Shown: positions 38,401-47,418 of the stretch, one piece after another
How positions within the stretch are numbered: position 1 is the first letter of the stretch
How the letters are laid out: each line of letters opens with the position of its first letter
NCBI RefSeq assembly: GCF_013450155.1
Contig: NZ_JACCKD010000004.1
Coordinates: 248,001-312,000, forward strand
Reading direction: 5' to 3'
Source: Haloechinothrix aidingensis
Lineage (GTDB): Bacteria; Actinomycetota; Actinomycetes; Mycobacteriales; Pseudonocardiaceae
Length of the DNA stretch: 64,000 nucleotides
Made by a program: the position numbers and the translations under genes
Notes under the pieces: model-generated
Databases searched by the model: none
Told to the model about the DNA's origin: nothing
What the model saw: only the letters and a program-made list of their open reading frames with translations

Positions 38401-40393
38401 GGAACCGCTCCCGCAGACCGCCCAGCCCGGGCTCGGCCAGTACCGCGTCGAACACGTCCCGATCGATCCGCAGACCGAAGTCGTAGATCCAGAACCGGCT
38501 CCCCTCGTCGCCGTGGATCTCGTAGGGCCGCTGGTCGACGACCTCCACGCCCATCCGCTGCAACATCGGGAGCAGGCTGGACAGCGTCACGCCTTCATCC
38601 AGCAGGTAGATCTTGAACCGGCTCTCCCCGCGGGCGGCTCCGTGCGGAACGTAGAAGCACATCGTGACGTCGTGCTCGGCGGACAGGCTCTCCAGCGTAC
38701 GGAGGTCGGCCAGGCCGTCGGCCGCGTCGAAGTCCTCCTTGTACGCTTCGGGGAACCGGGCGGCGAAACGCTGCCCGAGCTCGCTGGCCGTCTCCTCGCC
38801 GTGTGGCTGGCCGTGGTAACCCTGATCACGCCGCTCCTGCAGGATCGCCTCGACCAGCCGGTCCTCCCAGCTGCGTACCGCCTCGTTGAGCTGTTCCTGG
38901 ATCCGCACGGAGTCCGGCTCGACATCTCCCGCGCTGTCGGTGTAGACGGTGAAGTGCACCTGCGCGAGCATCGCCTCGCCGAGCCGGGTGGCGAACTCCA
39001 CCTTGGTGCCGCCCAGCTCCCGCCGCAACACGTCCTGCATGGCCTGGCGCGACCGCGTCGAGTAACGGTCCCGCGGCACGAACACCAGGCAGGAGTAGAA
39101 GCGGCCGTAGGGGTCCTTACGCAGGAACAGGCGCAGCCTGCGGCGATCCGCAAGCGTGATCGCGCCGGTGGCCATCGTGTACAGCGAGTCGATGTCGGTG
39201 GAGAACAGCTCGGCACGCGGCCATTCCTGCAGCACCTCGAGCATGCGCTGGCCCGAGTGCGACTCCAGCGGGAACCCGGCCCTGTGGATGACCTCCCGCA
39301 CCATGCGCGCGATGACGGGGATATCCAGCACGTCGGCGTGCAGCGCGGAGGTGGTGAACATGCCGAGGAAGCGGTGTTCCCCGTTTACATTGCCATCGGA
39401 GTCGAAGGTCTTGACACCGATGTAGTACGGGTGCACAGGCCGGTGCACAGTGGACGGAGCACTTGCCGAGGTCAGCACGAGCAACGTGGGCGCGAGCGCG
39501 GTCTCGGCCATGTCCGGTCCCGCCGTGAGGCTGCGCGCGGCGATGCTGTCCTGGCGCAGGACGCCGAGTCCGCTGGCGAGCACGGCGCGCAACGCGGGCT
39601 CGCCCCGCGTCGAGCCGGGGTCCGCGACGACCTCGTACCGGCGGTACCCGAGGAAGGTGAAGTGGCCGTCGACCAGCCACCGGAGCAACTCCGAGCCGTC
39701 GGAGACCTCGGCCTCGGGCAGCGGCGGGGGGCTCGTCTCCAGCTCCTGGGCGAGGCCGTGAGCGGTCTCGGCCATGCGCTCGGTGTCCTCGACGACCTCG
39801 CGCACGTCGTTGATCACCGAGTCCAGGCGGCCTTCGAGTTCGCTCGCTCGCGATACGTCGCCGATACGGTCGAGCTCGATGCACATCCACGACTCGGCCT
39901 GGGTGCCCTCGGGCGGTGCGTCCGCGTCCGCGCGGGGCAGAACCTCGGTGAGCGTGCCGGTGACGTCGCGGGACACGACGACGATGGGGTGAACGATCCG
40001 TTGCACCTCCACCCCGGTGCGGGCGAGCTCGGCGGCGACCGAGTCGACCAGGTAGGGCATGTCGTCCGTGACGATCTGTACCACGGTGGCCTCGCTGGAC
40101 CAGTCGCTCTCGTCCGGGTCCGGGTTGAGGATCTGGATCACCGGACGCCCCTGCACCCGCTGGTCGGCCAGCCGCAGGTGCGCGCGCACCGCCCCCACCA
40201 GATCAGCCGGTTCGTCCCCGCCGATGTCCTCGGCGGGGACGTGCCGGTAGTACAGCCGGAGGAGATCGGCGATGTCCGGTGCCAGCCCCGCTGCCGCTTC
40301 GATCAGGTCGTCGCGTTGCCGCTCCGGGTTGACCTCTCGCGTGGCGCCGTCGCCGGTCGACCGCGACCGGTCCGAAACTCCCGCCGTGCTCAT
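35429..40393 (-). CDS. gdh: NAD-specific glutamate dehydrogenase, large (L_180) class
   Basis: A 1654-aa enzyme converting glutamate to 2-oxoglutarate and ammonia. N-terminal regulatory ACT-like domains (about residues 1-600) precede the catalytic core, where VGAKGGFIVKRPP carries the catalytic Lys and GIGDMGGDVFGNGM forms the nucleotide-binding loop. The length matches the 180-kDa class of actinobacteria, which is inhibited by GarA in mycobacteria. I chose the ATG at 40393 with GGGGAG upstream; the TTG at 40402 abuts that site. It matches Rv2476c in position. Confidence 0.95.
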   Translation of the reverse strand: MSTAGVSDRSRSTGDGATREVNPERQRDDLIEAAAGLAPDIADLLRLYYRHVPAEDIGGDEPADLVGAVRAHLRLADQRVQGRPVIQILNPDPDESDWSSEATVVQIVTDDMPYLVDSVAAELARTGVEVQRIVHPIVVVSRDVTGTLTEVLPRADADAPPEGTQAESWMCIELDRIGDVSRASELEGRLDSVINDVREVVEDTERMAETAHGLAQELETSPPPLPEAEVSDGSELLRWLVDGHFTFLGYRRYEVVADPGSTRGEPALRAVLASGLGVLRQDSIAARSLTAGPDMAETALAPTLLVLTSASAPSTVHRPVHPYYIGVKTFDSDGNVNGEHRFLGMFTTSALHADVLDIPVIARMVREVIHRAGFPLESHSGQRMLEVLQEWPRAELFSTDIDSLYTMATGAITLADRRRLRLFLRKDPYGRFYSCLVFVPRDRYSTRSRQAMQDVLRRELGGTKVEFATRLGEAMLAQVHFTVYTDSAGDVEPDSVRIQEQLNEAVRSWEDRLVEAILQERRDQGYHGQPHGEETASELGQRFAARFPEAYKEDFDAADGLADLRTLESLSAEHDVTMCFYVPHGAARGESRFKIYLLDEGVTLSSLLPMLQRMGVEVVDQRPYEIHGDEGSRFWIYDFGLRIDRDVFDAVLAEPGLGGLRERFQDAFAAMWHGRSEVDGFNGLVLRSGLTWRQVAVLRAYSRYLRQAGTPYSQAYIEDALLANSAIATELVNLFEAKFALGVDDERRTVTVEARRAEIAGRIDAVSSLDEDRILRRLLTVITATLRTNYFVTETDGSPRSYVSFKLDPQTIPDLPEPRPRFEIYVYSPRVEGVHLRFGPVARGGLRWSDRREDFRTEVLGLAKAQAVKNAVIVPVGAKGGFIVKRPPASSGDRASDREAYQAEGVACYRMFISGLLDLTDNLEEGRTVPPSGVVRYDGDDNYLVVAADKGTATFSDIANEVSAEYGFWLGDAFASGGSAGYDHKAMGITAKGAWESVKRHFRELGVNTQSDDFTVVGIGDMGGDVFGNGMLLSEHIRLVAAFNHMHVFVDPDPDPATSFAERRRLFDTPRSTWDDYDRSLISEGGGVFSRSAKSIEVTPQMRAALGLDDDVRRLAPTELIRAVLLAPVDLLWNGGIGTYVKSSHESHADADDKTNDAVRVDGGELRVRVVGEGGNLGLTQRGRIEFARAGGKINTDAVDNSGGVDCSDHEVNFKILLERLMESGQLARADRDALLESMTDDVTDLVLANNYRQNKVLGISRQHAAPMVSVHQRQVSYLESHAGLDRELEALPSNEEFKELDKAGWGLTSPELASLLAHVKLNLEDELLASELPDQEVFARRLPGYFPEELRARFGDAIYTHPLDRDIVTTLIVNEVVDGAGLSYAFRLNEETHASATDAVRTFAVVTAVYELPQLWQRIDELNNVVACDVTDRLVLETRRLLDRASRWWLTNRPQPLAVGSEINRFAGTVARLAPKVPGFLRGSHAESLRTEREQLDEWGVPGDVADRVSLLLHAYGLLDITEVAELAEQDIDISGGQGPEETAELYYALSHHLNVDSLLTSVSQLERGNRWHALARLALRDDIYFSLRAITLDALRSSNPGDPVDDKIEQWETVNASRLSRARVALDEINRSGRLDLATLSVAARQMRSMAG

Positions 40394-40581
40394 ACCAGGC
40401 AACTCCCCGCTTCCCTCGACACGGACGCGATGTGCGTCACATCCATGGTCACCTTAGCTGCCGGCGGGCACCACCGGGCATGCCGGTAACCGTGCCCCGG
40501 CACGCAGACTCCGCCTCGTGCGGCGTGTGACCAGGCGTCCGGACGAGCCACGTCGAGGGCAACACGGACGCCCGCGGGCGC

Positions 40582-42915
40582 TCACGCGTCGCCGCGGTGA
40601 CGTCCCCCTGTCGATCTCGGTCCGAACGACCGACCGTTCGTCCCCCGCGTACGCTCGGAACCCTGCTCGGCGGCCCCGCGGAACGGCACCGCACGACCTT
40701 CCCGGCCGCCGTGCCCGTAGCCGGGCCCTTCGCTGCCAGCACCCCCTGAGCCGGCTCGCCAGCTGCTGAAGACCTCCAGCAAGCTGTCCATCCCGTCGAA
40801 GTTCTGCTGATCCTGCTCGGCAGGGTCGTCGGCCGCCGCGCCGCCTGCGGCGGTGTGCCGCGGGGCCGGGTCCGAGCCGAATGACGCGAGACCGGCATCG
40901 CCTACCTGGTCGTACGGGGTTGCCGTGTCGCCGTGCCTGCTTGTCCCGTCGATCGGCTCCTGTTGCTTACCAGGGGGCTCCAGACCTTCCGGCACGCGCA
41001 ATCTCGGGAACGCGAAGGGAGACTCGCCCGAACCCGTGGAACCGTCCGCCGTACCGCCCTGACCGGGCGGTCCAGCGGTCGCGTACCCGGGGCCGCGATC
41101 ACGCGGGGACCCCGACTCACCTTCGGTGTCGGCTGCCCGGTCGTCGGCCCTGCGCCTTCCGCCGCTTCCCCCGCTGCCCACGTGCACGCCGAGCCGCGCC
41201 AGTACGTCCCGTGCCGTCGCGGAACTGTCGCTGTGCTGGCGTTCCTGATCGCCGGAGCCCACCGACGCCGCGGGAACATCCGTCTCGGGCGCACCACCAG
41301 GGGGTGCCGCGTGGGTCGGCTGCGCGGGGCCCTGCGGCTCACGCCCCTGCCTGTACGGCGGTACAGGGTGCTGGCCGCCCGTTTGTTGAGACCCCGCGTG
41401 CTGGCCCCCCGCGTGCTGCCCCCCAGCGTGCTGGGGCCCAGCTTGTCGGGCTGCCGCGTGTTGGGCTGCCGCGTCCTGCCATCGCGGACCGTGAGTACCG
41501 CCCGGCTGCGTGTACGCCGCTGCCTGCCCGCCTTGCCCGGCCTGGGCGGCCGGCGTTGCCTGCCCGGGTTGCTGCCGGTCCTGCCCGGGCTGAGCGGCGC
41601 GGGCAGCGGCGAAACCGGCGGCGCTGCGCGTCTGGGCCGGGAACGGGGTGGCCTGCGCCTGCTGCGCCTGCTGCGCCTGCTGCGCCTGCTGCGCCTGCTG
41701 CGCCTGCTGCGCCTGCCGGTCCGGCTGGGCCTGCTGGGTGGCCGCCCTGCGTCCCGGGGTGAGATGTTGGGGATGTGCCGAGCTCAGCAGGCTCTCGATA
41801 TCCACCGTCGTATGCTCGCCCCTGCCGAACTCCCCGGTCAGCAACGCGGAAGCCTGCTTGCGCGCGCGGATGTAGGAGTGCTCGGCGATGCGGGCCTCCT
41901 GCAGGCAGTGCACCGCCTCGCTCGGCCGGTCGAGTTGCTGCTCGATATGGGCAAGTTCGTGCAACAACCGGGCGACGACGGCGTGCAGATCGTGCCGCCT
42001 CGCGTAGTACAACGCCTCCCGAACCAACGCGGCCGCGGCTTCGGCGGAACCGGACGGCAGGTGGATGCGGGTCGCCACGGCCAGCCGCAGCCACGCCATC
42101 GGCGAGATGGCCGCTGCCCGTGGCGGCTCACGCAGCACGGGCTCGGCCAGAGCCGCCGCGTCGTCACGTGCGCCGGAGTCCAGCAACGCGCAGGTCAGTT
42201 CCAGGGTCAGCCGCACACCGAGCTGCCCCCCGTCGGCGGAGGAGTCGCTGAGCCCGTCGATGGTGTCGAGTCCGCGGCGCGCGAAGTCCACCGACGCCGA
42301 GATGTCGCCGTGGCGGCGCAGGTGCGCCGCGGTCCGCCCACAGATCGCCGCGTGCAGGGTCAGCCGACCGTCCTCGTCGAGGGAGGCGTCGTTGTCGACC
42401 AGCTCCCCGGCCTCGTTGAGCGCGCGATCCAGCGCACCACGGCGCCCCAACGCGCTGAGGCAGCCCACGAGCTGTATCAGCGCGACAGCCCTGTCCGCCG
42501 GTGCCGTATCCCGCGTGGTGAGCACGGGCCGCAACGCGGCGAAACCGGTCAGCGGCACGCCGATGCTGCGCGAGCACAGCGCGAGGTCGGTACGCAGCAG
42601 CGCGATCAGGTCACGGTGCCCGCCTGCCTCGGCTGCGCGTAGCGCAGCCATCGCACGGTCGACGACGCTGGCGCGGTGACCGAGACGGACGCGCGCGAAG
42701 ACAGCAAGCGCCTCGGCGTGTATCCACAGGCGCTCCATGTCGGCCGACTCGGCCAGGGATGCGGCCCGCTCGCCGCACACCATCGCGAGCTCGGGTGCGC
42801 GCAGGCGAAGCCGCGTTCCCTGGTCGAGGAGCGCCTCGACGGGACCGGCTTCCGGATCCGATTGCGAGGTCGGGTCGGCAGGTCGACTGCCGGCCCTGTG
42901 CTTGCTGGCTGCCAC
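40582..42915 (-). CDS. Large helical-repeat protein with a Gln/Ala/Gly-rich tail
   Basis: A 777-aa protein in two parts. Residues 1-400 are Ala/Leu/Arg-rich helices with TPR-like periodicity (repeats such as ALIQLVGCLSALGRRGALDRAL). From about residue 400 the sequence is low complexity: seven QAQ triplets, QHAGG repeats, then a Gly/Glu/Arg-rich tail. It lies between gdh and ettA on the same strand. GGAGGG precedes the GTG. TPR-like N-termini suggest a scaffold or regulator; the tail is probably disordered. I do not recognise a characterised family. Confidence 0.75.
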   Translation of the reverse strand: MAASKHRAGSRPADPTSQSDPEAGPVEALLDQGTRLRLRAPELAMVCGERAASLAESADMERLWIHAEALAVFARVRLGHRASVVDRAMAALRAAEAGGHRDLIALLRTDLALCSRSIGVPLTGFAALRPVLTTRDTAPADRAVALIQLVGCLSALGRRGALDRALNEAGELVDNDASLDEDGRLTLHAAICGRTAAHLRRHGDISASVDFARRGLDTIDGLSDSSADGGQLGVRLTLELTCALLDSGARDDAAALAEPVLREPPRAAAISPMAWLRLAVATRIHLPSGSAEAAAALVREALYYARRHDLHAVVARLLHELAHIEQQLDRPSEAVHCLQEARIAEHSYIRARKQASALLTGEFGRGEHTTVDIESLLSSAHPQHLTPGRRAATQQAQPDRQAQQAQQAQQAQQAQQAQQAQATPFPAQTRSAAGFAAARAAQPGQDRQQPGQATPAAQAGQGGQAAAYTQPGGTHGPRWQDAAAQHAAARQAGPQHAGGQHAGGQHAGSQQTGGQHPVPPYRQGREPQGPAQPTHAAPPGGAPETDVPAASVGSGDQERQHSDSSATARDVLARLGVHVGSGGSGGRRRADDRAADTEGESGSPRDRGPGYATAGPPGQGGTADGSTGSGESPFAFPRLRVPEGLEPPGKQQEPIDGTSRHGDTATPYDQVGDAGLASFGSDPAPRHTAAGGAAADDPAEQDQQNFDGMDSLLEVFSSWRAGSGGAGSEGPGYGHGGREGRAVPFRGAAEQGSERTRGTNGRSFGPRSTGGRHRGDA
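41652..41716 (-). repeat. Tandem 9-bp repeat encoding (QAQ)n
   Basis: About seven perfect copies of CTGCGCCTG on the plus strand, read as Gln-Ala-Gln on the coding strand. Such a tract is prone to length change by slippage. Confidence 0.9.
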
Positions 42916-42942
42916 GCGCCCTCCGCTCGGTCGTTGCCCGCG

Positions 42943-44619
42943 TCAATCCCTGGTCAATTTCCGATGCGTCACCCGGTGCGGCCGGGCGGCGTCGACCCCG
43001 AGCCGTTCGACCTTGTTCTTCTCGTATCCCTCGAAGTTGCCTTCGAACCAGAACCACTTGCCCGGGTTCTCCTCGGTGCCTTCCCACGCAAGGATGTGGG
43101 TCGCCACCCTGTCAAGGAACCACCTGTCGTGCGAGATGACCACAGCACAGCCGGGGAACTGTTCCAGCGCGTTCTCCAGCGAGCCAAGGGTCTCCACATC
43201 GAGATCGTTGGTCGGCTCGTCGAGCAAGATCAGGTTACCGCCCTGCTTCAACGTCATCGCAAGGTTGAGCCGGTTACGCTCACCGCCGGAGAGCACCCCG
43301 GCCGGTTTCTGCTGGTCGGGACCCTTGAAACCGAACGCGCTCACGTAAGCCCTCGAGGGCATCTCCACCTGGCCGACGTGAATGTAGTCGAGCCTGTCGG
43401 AGACGACCTCCCACACGGTCTTGTCCGGATCGATCCCGGCGCGAGCCTGGTCAACATAGGACAGTTTGACGGTGTCGCCGACGTTGACGGAACCCGAGTC
43501 CGGCTCTTCCAGGCCGACGATGGTCTTGAACAGGGTCGTCTTACCGACACCGTTCGGGCCGATCACGCCGACGATGCCGTTGCGGGGCAGTTTGAACGAC
43601 AGGCCGTCGATCAGCGTGGTGTCGCCGAATCCCTTCTTGAGGTCGTCCACGTCGACGACCACGTTGCCCAGGCGCGGCCCCGGCGGGATCTGGATCTCCT
43701 CGAAGTCGAGCTTGCGCGTCTTCTCGTACTCGGCGGCCATCTCCTCGTAGCGCTCCAGCCGCGCGCGGGACTTGCTCTGCCGCGCCTTGGCGTTGGACTG
43801 CACCCACTCGAGCTCGTTCTTCAGCCGCCTCGCGAGCTTCGCGTCCTTCTTGCCCTGGACGTCCAGACGCTCCCGCTTCTTCTCCAGGTAGGTGGAGTAG
43901 TTTCCCTCGTAGCCGATCACGTTGCCGCGGTCGAGCTCCATGATCCAGCCCGCGACGTTGTCCAGGAAGTACCTGTCGTGGGTGACCGCGAGTACCGCTC
44001 CCGGGTAGTTCGCCAGGAACTGCTCGAGCCACAGCACGCTCTCCGCGTCGAGATGGTTGGTCGGCTCGTCGAGCAGCAGCAGATCGGGCCTGGACAGCAG
44101 CAACTTGCACAGTGCGACCCGGCGACGCTCCCCACCGGAGAGGTGGTTGACGGGCTCCTCGCCCGGAGGGCAGCGCAGGGCGTCCATCGCCTGCTCCAGC
44201 TGGGAGTCCAGCTCCCAGGCGTCGGCGTGGTCCAGCTCCTCCTGGAGCTTGCCCATCTCGGTCATGAGCTCGTCGGTGTAGTCGGTCGCCAGCTGTTCGG
44301 CGATCTCGTTGAACCGGTCGAGCTTGACCTTGATCTCGCCGAGGCCTTCCTCGACGTTCTCGCGCACGGTCTTGGCCTCGTTCAGCGGTGGCTCCTGCTG
44401 CAGGATCCCGACCGACGCCCCCGGCTGGATGAACGCTTCCCCGTTGCTGGGCTTGTCGAGCCCTGCCATGATCTTGAGAACGGTGGACTTGCCTGCTCCG
44501 TTCGGCCCGACGACGCCGATCTTGGCGCCCGGGTAGAACGCGGTGCTGACGTCGTCGAGGATGACCTTGTCCCCGACGGTCTTACGCACCTTTTTCATGG
44601 TGTAGATGAACTCGGCCAT
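42943..44619 (-). CDS. ettA: Energy-dependent translational throttle protein EttA (ABC-F)
   Basis: A 558-aa ABC-F ATPase with two nucleotide-binding domains and no membrane segment. Walker A motifs are GPNGAGKST (residues 38-46) and GPNGVGKTT; signatures are LSGGERRRVAL and LSGGERNRLNLA; the linker (P-site tRNA-interaction motif) lies between them. It binds the ribosomal E site and gates translation by energy status. Position matches Rv2477c. Confidence 0.95.
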   Translation of the reverse strand: MAEFIYTMKKVRKTVGDKVILDDVSTAFYPGAKIGVVGPNGAGKSTVLKIMAGLDKPSNGEAFIQPGASVGILQQEPPLNEAKTVRENVEEGLGEIKVKLDRFNEIAEQLATDYTDELMTEMGKLQEELDHADAWELDSQLEQAMDALRCPPGEEPVNHLSGGERRRVALCKLLLSRPDLLLLDEPTNHLDAESVLWLEQFLANYPGAVLAVTHDRYFLDNVAGWIMELDRGNVIGYEGNYSTYLEKKRERLDVQGKKDAKLARRLKNELEWVQSNAKARQSKSRARLERYEEMAAEYEKTRKLDFEEIQIPPGPRLGNVVVDVDDLKKGFGDTTLIDGLSFKLPRNGIVGVIGPNGVGKTTLFKTIVGLEEPDSGSVNVGDTVKLSYVDQARAGIDPDKTVWEVVSDRLDYIHVGQVEMPSRAYVSAFGFKGPDQQKPAGVLSGGERNRLNLAMTLKQGGNLILLDEPTNDLDVETLGSLENALEQFPGCAVVISHDRWFLDRVATHILAWEGTEENPGKWFWFEGNFEGYEKNKVERLGVDAARPHRVTHRKLTRD

Positions 44620-44733
44620 GCCCGCGATCGTAGAGCCGTCGCCTCAGCGACCTGACGGCGGTGTGCCCGCTTGCGCCAACGAAGCCTCCGGTTAACCCTG
44701 TGTAGTCACGTTCCCGGCGGCCATACCGGCCCC

Positions 44734-45138
44734 TCACGCCGCGGCAGGCAGCTGTGCGCGGCCCGGACCGGAGTCCCGGCGGCGCCGGAGCTGCGCCGTT
44801 GCCCTTGCGAGATTCGGCCCCACCGCAAAGGCATCCAGCTCGGCAGTCTGCTGCAGGACATCGCCCGCGTCCTGCTCACGGGTGTAGAGCCTGCCGGTGA
44901 CCAGGACCGCGTCGCCCTTGCACAGGGAGGCACAGACGTTGGCTGCCAACCTGCGCCAGCAGGTCACCCAGATCACACAGCGCCTGCCGTCGACCCACTC
45001 GCCACGTTCCTTGTCGAACCGCCGTTCGGTGCTGACCAGGCGGAAACCGACCGACTCGGTACCGTCCTCGGCCACGCGCCTGTGCAGCTCGGATCCGATC
45101 GTGCCGTTGAGACCGAGGATCGTCTCGCCCACCGCCAT
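44734..45138 (-). CDS. ssb: Single-stranded DNA-binding protein, short paralogue (SsbB-like)
   Basis: A 134-aa OB-fold protein covering the SSB core (residues 3-105). The C-terminus is GPGRAQLPAAA; the acidic tip (DDxPF type) that recruits partner proteins in the main SSB is absent. It is therefore a paralogue, like Rv2478c, and not the replicative SSB. GAGAGGTGA precedes the ATG. It lies just upstream of ettA on the same strand. Confidence 0.9.
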   Translation of the reverse strand: MAVGETILGLNGTIGSELHRRVAEDGTESVGFRLVSTERRFDKERGEWVDGRRCVIWVTCWRRLAANVCASLCKGDAVLVTGRLYTREQDAGDVLQQTAELDAFAVGPNLARATAQLRRRRDSGPGRAQLPAAA

Positions 45139-45285
45139 GTCACTCACCTCTCGCTTCGCTCTCCGCGGATGTGACGTCACTTCCAGCGTGTAACCGGAAA
45201 GCCGGCGACGGGTGGCACGGCGCGGATCAGTGGATGGCACCGGCCGGTGTGGACAGCTCGGGTCAGTGGGACCGCGCGAGCCGGG

Positions 45286-47337
45286 TCACGCGTTCCGGTC
45301 ACCGCCGTGACGCTGCCTGCCATCCTGCGCGGCGAGCTGTCGCAGCATCGCGTTGTAGGCGGCCAGGTCCTCGTCGTCGGTGGCATCGGCACGCCGGTCG
45401 ATGCGCCTGGCCTCCCTCGCGTCGGCACGCGCCCACTGCACCATCAGCGCCGTGAAGACCAGCAGTACCGGTATCTCGCCGAGCGCCCACGCCATCCCGC
45501 CGCCGAGCTGCTGGTCGGTGAGCAGGTCGGTGACCCACGGCAGCCCGAGGTTGTTGTAGAACTCGCGCCCGACGACGGTGGTCGCGTTCATCAGGATCAC
45601 GCCGAAGAAGGCGTGGAACGGCACGGACACGAACATCACACCCAACCGGCCGAGCGCGGGGAGCCGCCTGGGCGCCGGGTCGATACCGATCAGCGGCCAG
45701 AAGAACGCGTAGCCGACAAGCAGGAAGTGCGCGTTCATCGCGACGTGGGCCGAGTGGTAATTCAGCGCGAAGTCGAACAGGCCGGAGAAGTACAGCAGGT
45801 AGAACGACCCGACGAACAGCACCAGCGCCACCACGGGCCGCGTCAGCACCCTGGCCAGGCGCGACTCGACGAGGGTGAGCAGCCACTCCCGCGGCCCGGG
45901 CGGGTTGTCCTTGCCAGCCGGCCGCCATGCCCGCAGCGCGAGCGTGACCGCGCCACCGAGTGCGAGCAGGATGGGGGCGACCATGGACATGATCATGTGC
46001 AGGCCCATGTGGACGCTGAACATCGCGGGGGCGTAGCGGCCGATCCCCGAGGAGGTCGCGATCAGGATGGACGCGCAGCCGCTGAGCCATGCCACGGTGC
46101 GGCCCACCGGCCAGGGGTCCCCGCGCCTGCGCAACCTGCGCACGCCCGCGAGGTAGAGCACGGCCAGCGCGATCGCGAGCGTGCCGTAGATCAGGTCCGG
46201 GCGCCAGTCGAACAGCAGGCGGGACAGCGTGGGTGGCCCGTTCAGCTCGTAACCGATCAGTACCTCGGCTGTGCCCGGTTCCTCCGTGCCCTCCGCCGGG
46301 TAGGGAGTGCGCGACAGCGCAGCCGACAGGCCAAGGGTGGCGAACATGATCAGCACTTCGACCCCGCCCAGCTGCAGGAGCTGACGCCGGTCGCCACGCT
46401 CGACCACGGCACGCACGGCCCGGCTGCGCTGCTGGTGACCGAACACGCCCAACATGGCGAGGGCGGTCACCTTGCCGATGAGCAGCAACCCGTACTGGGT
46501 CTCGAGGATGCTGGCCGGTGAGACCCGCACGAGCGCGTTGACCAGCCCGGACAGCGCCATGGCGATCCAGCAGGCGAGCGCGACGGAGGAGAAGCGGCGG
46601 GCGGCCAATCCGATGTGCGGGCTGCGGCGCCAGCCGAGAGCCACCACCGCGATGAGCCCTCCCACCCACAGCGCTGCAGCCACCAGGTGGAACACCAGGC
46701 TGTCCGTTGCGAGGTCGTGCGCCCCGCCGCTGGCGGAGTGCCCGGTGAACGCCACGGGGAGCAGGCCGGTGATGGAGAACAGGAACAGCAACGCCGTCCA
46801 CTGCCAGCTCAGCGCCAGGCGGCAGCCGAACGCGACCACCAGCGCGATCGACGCGGTGATCAGCCACGCCTTCGGCTGCTCGACCGCGGAGACGAGCCCG
46901 ACGAGCACCGTCGCGTCGAACATCTCGTGGGCACCACGCCCGCCTGCGTCGGCCGCCGAGTACAGGACGGCTGCCAGGGCCGCGATGAACCACGCCCACG
47001 CCGCGACCCCCGCCGTGCGCAGCGCCGCGTAACCGTCGGCGCCGACGACCCCGGTCCGCTGCGGCGGGACGAGGAACGTCGCCAGCAGCAGCGAACCGAT
47101 ACACACCACGGCCGCGATGTCCGCGAGGAGCCGGGTGACGACCGTGCCGTAGCCGGTGAGCACCTCCGGGCCCTCGATACCGAGGACCGAGTAGTCGGCG
47201 ACCCCGGTCAGCGCGACGAGGCCGATCGCCACGAACGTGGCGAGCACCACACCGGCCGCGAGCAACGGCAGGGCGCTGGACGGGCGCCGTGCCGGCGCGG
47301 GCGCTTCCTCCGCGGATCGCGGCTGCTCAAGGGGCAC
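45286..47337 (-). CDS. Fused CopD/CtaG-like polytopic membrane protein
   Basis: A 683-aa protein with about 15 predicted transmembrane helices. The N-terminal half resembles copper-resistance CopD (HSASGG, His-rich helix faces); the C-terminal half resembles the caa3-oxidase assembly factor CtaG (FSVHMGLHMIMSM, HSAHVAMNAHFLLVGYAFFWPL, PFHAFFGV). The fusion is standard in actinobacteria (Rv0102-like). It is expected to handle copper for oxidase assembly. The GTG at 47337 follows a TACGCT box by seven bases, so it may be leaderless. Confidence 0.9.
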   Translation of the reverse strand: MPLEQPRSAEEAPAPARRPSSALPLLAAGVVLATFVAIGLVALTGVADYSVLGIEGPEVLTGYGTVVTRLLADIAAVVCIGSLLLATFLVPPQRTGVVGADGYAALRTAGVAAWAWFIAALAAVLYSAADAGGRGAHEMFDATVLVGLVSAVEQPKAWLITASIALVVAFGCRLALSWQWTALLFLFSITGLLPVAFTGHSASGGAHDLATDSLVFHLVAAALWVGGLIAVVALGWRRSPHIGLAARRFSSVALACWIAMALSGLVNALVRVSPASILETQYGLLLIGKVTALAMLGVFGHQQRSRAVRAVVERGDRRQLLQLGGVEVLIMFATLGLSAALSRTPYPAEGTEEPGTAEVLIGYELNGPPTLSRLLFDWRPDLIYGTLAIALAVLYLAGVRRLRRRGDPWPVGRTVAWLSGCASILIATSSGIGRYAPAMFSVHMGLHMIMSMVAPILLALGGAVTLALRAWRPAGKDNPPGPREWLLTLVESRLARVLTRPVVALVLFVGSFYLLYFSGLFDFALNYHSAHVAMNAHFLLVGYAFFWPLIGIDPAPRRLPALGRLGVMFVSVPFHAFFGVILMNATTVVGREFYNNLGLPWVTDLLTDQQLGGGMAWALGEIPVLLVFTALMVQWARADAREARRIDRRADATDDEDLAAYNAMLRQLAAQDGRQRHGGDRNA

Positions 47338-47418
47338 ATTCAGCAGCGTAGAACCGAGACAACCACCCGCGTACGGCGGGTTGGCCCGACTTTGGCCCCG
47401 CTCACCTCACCCCGGTGC

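Noticed and set aside
38375-40489. 704-aa plus-strand frame
   Set aside because: Antisense shadow of the NAD-glutamate dehydrogenase gene, His/Arg-rich with no motifs.
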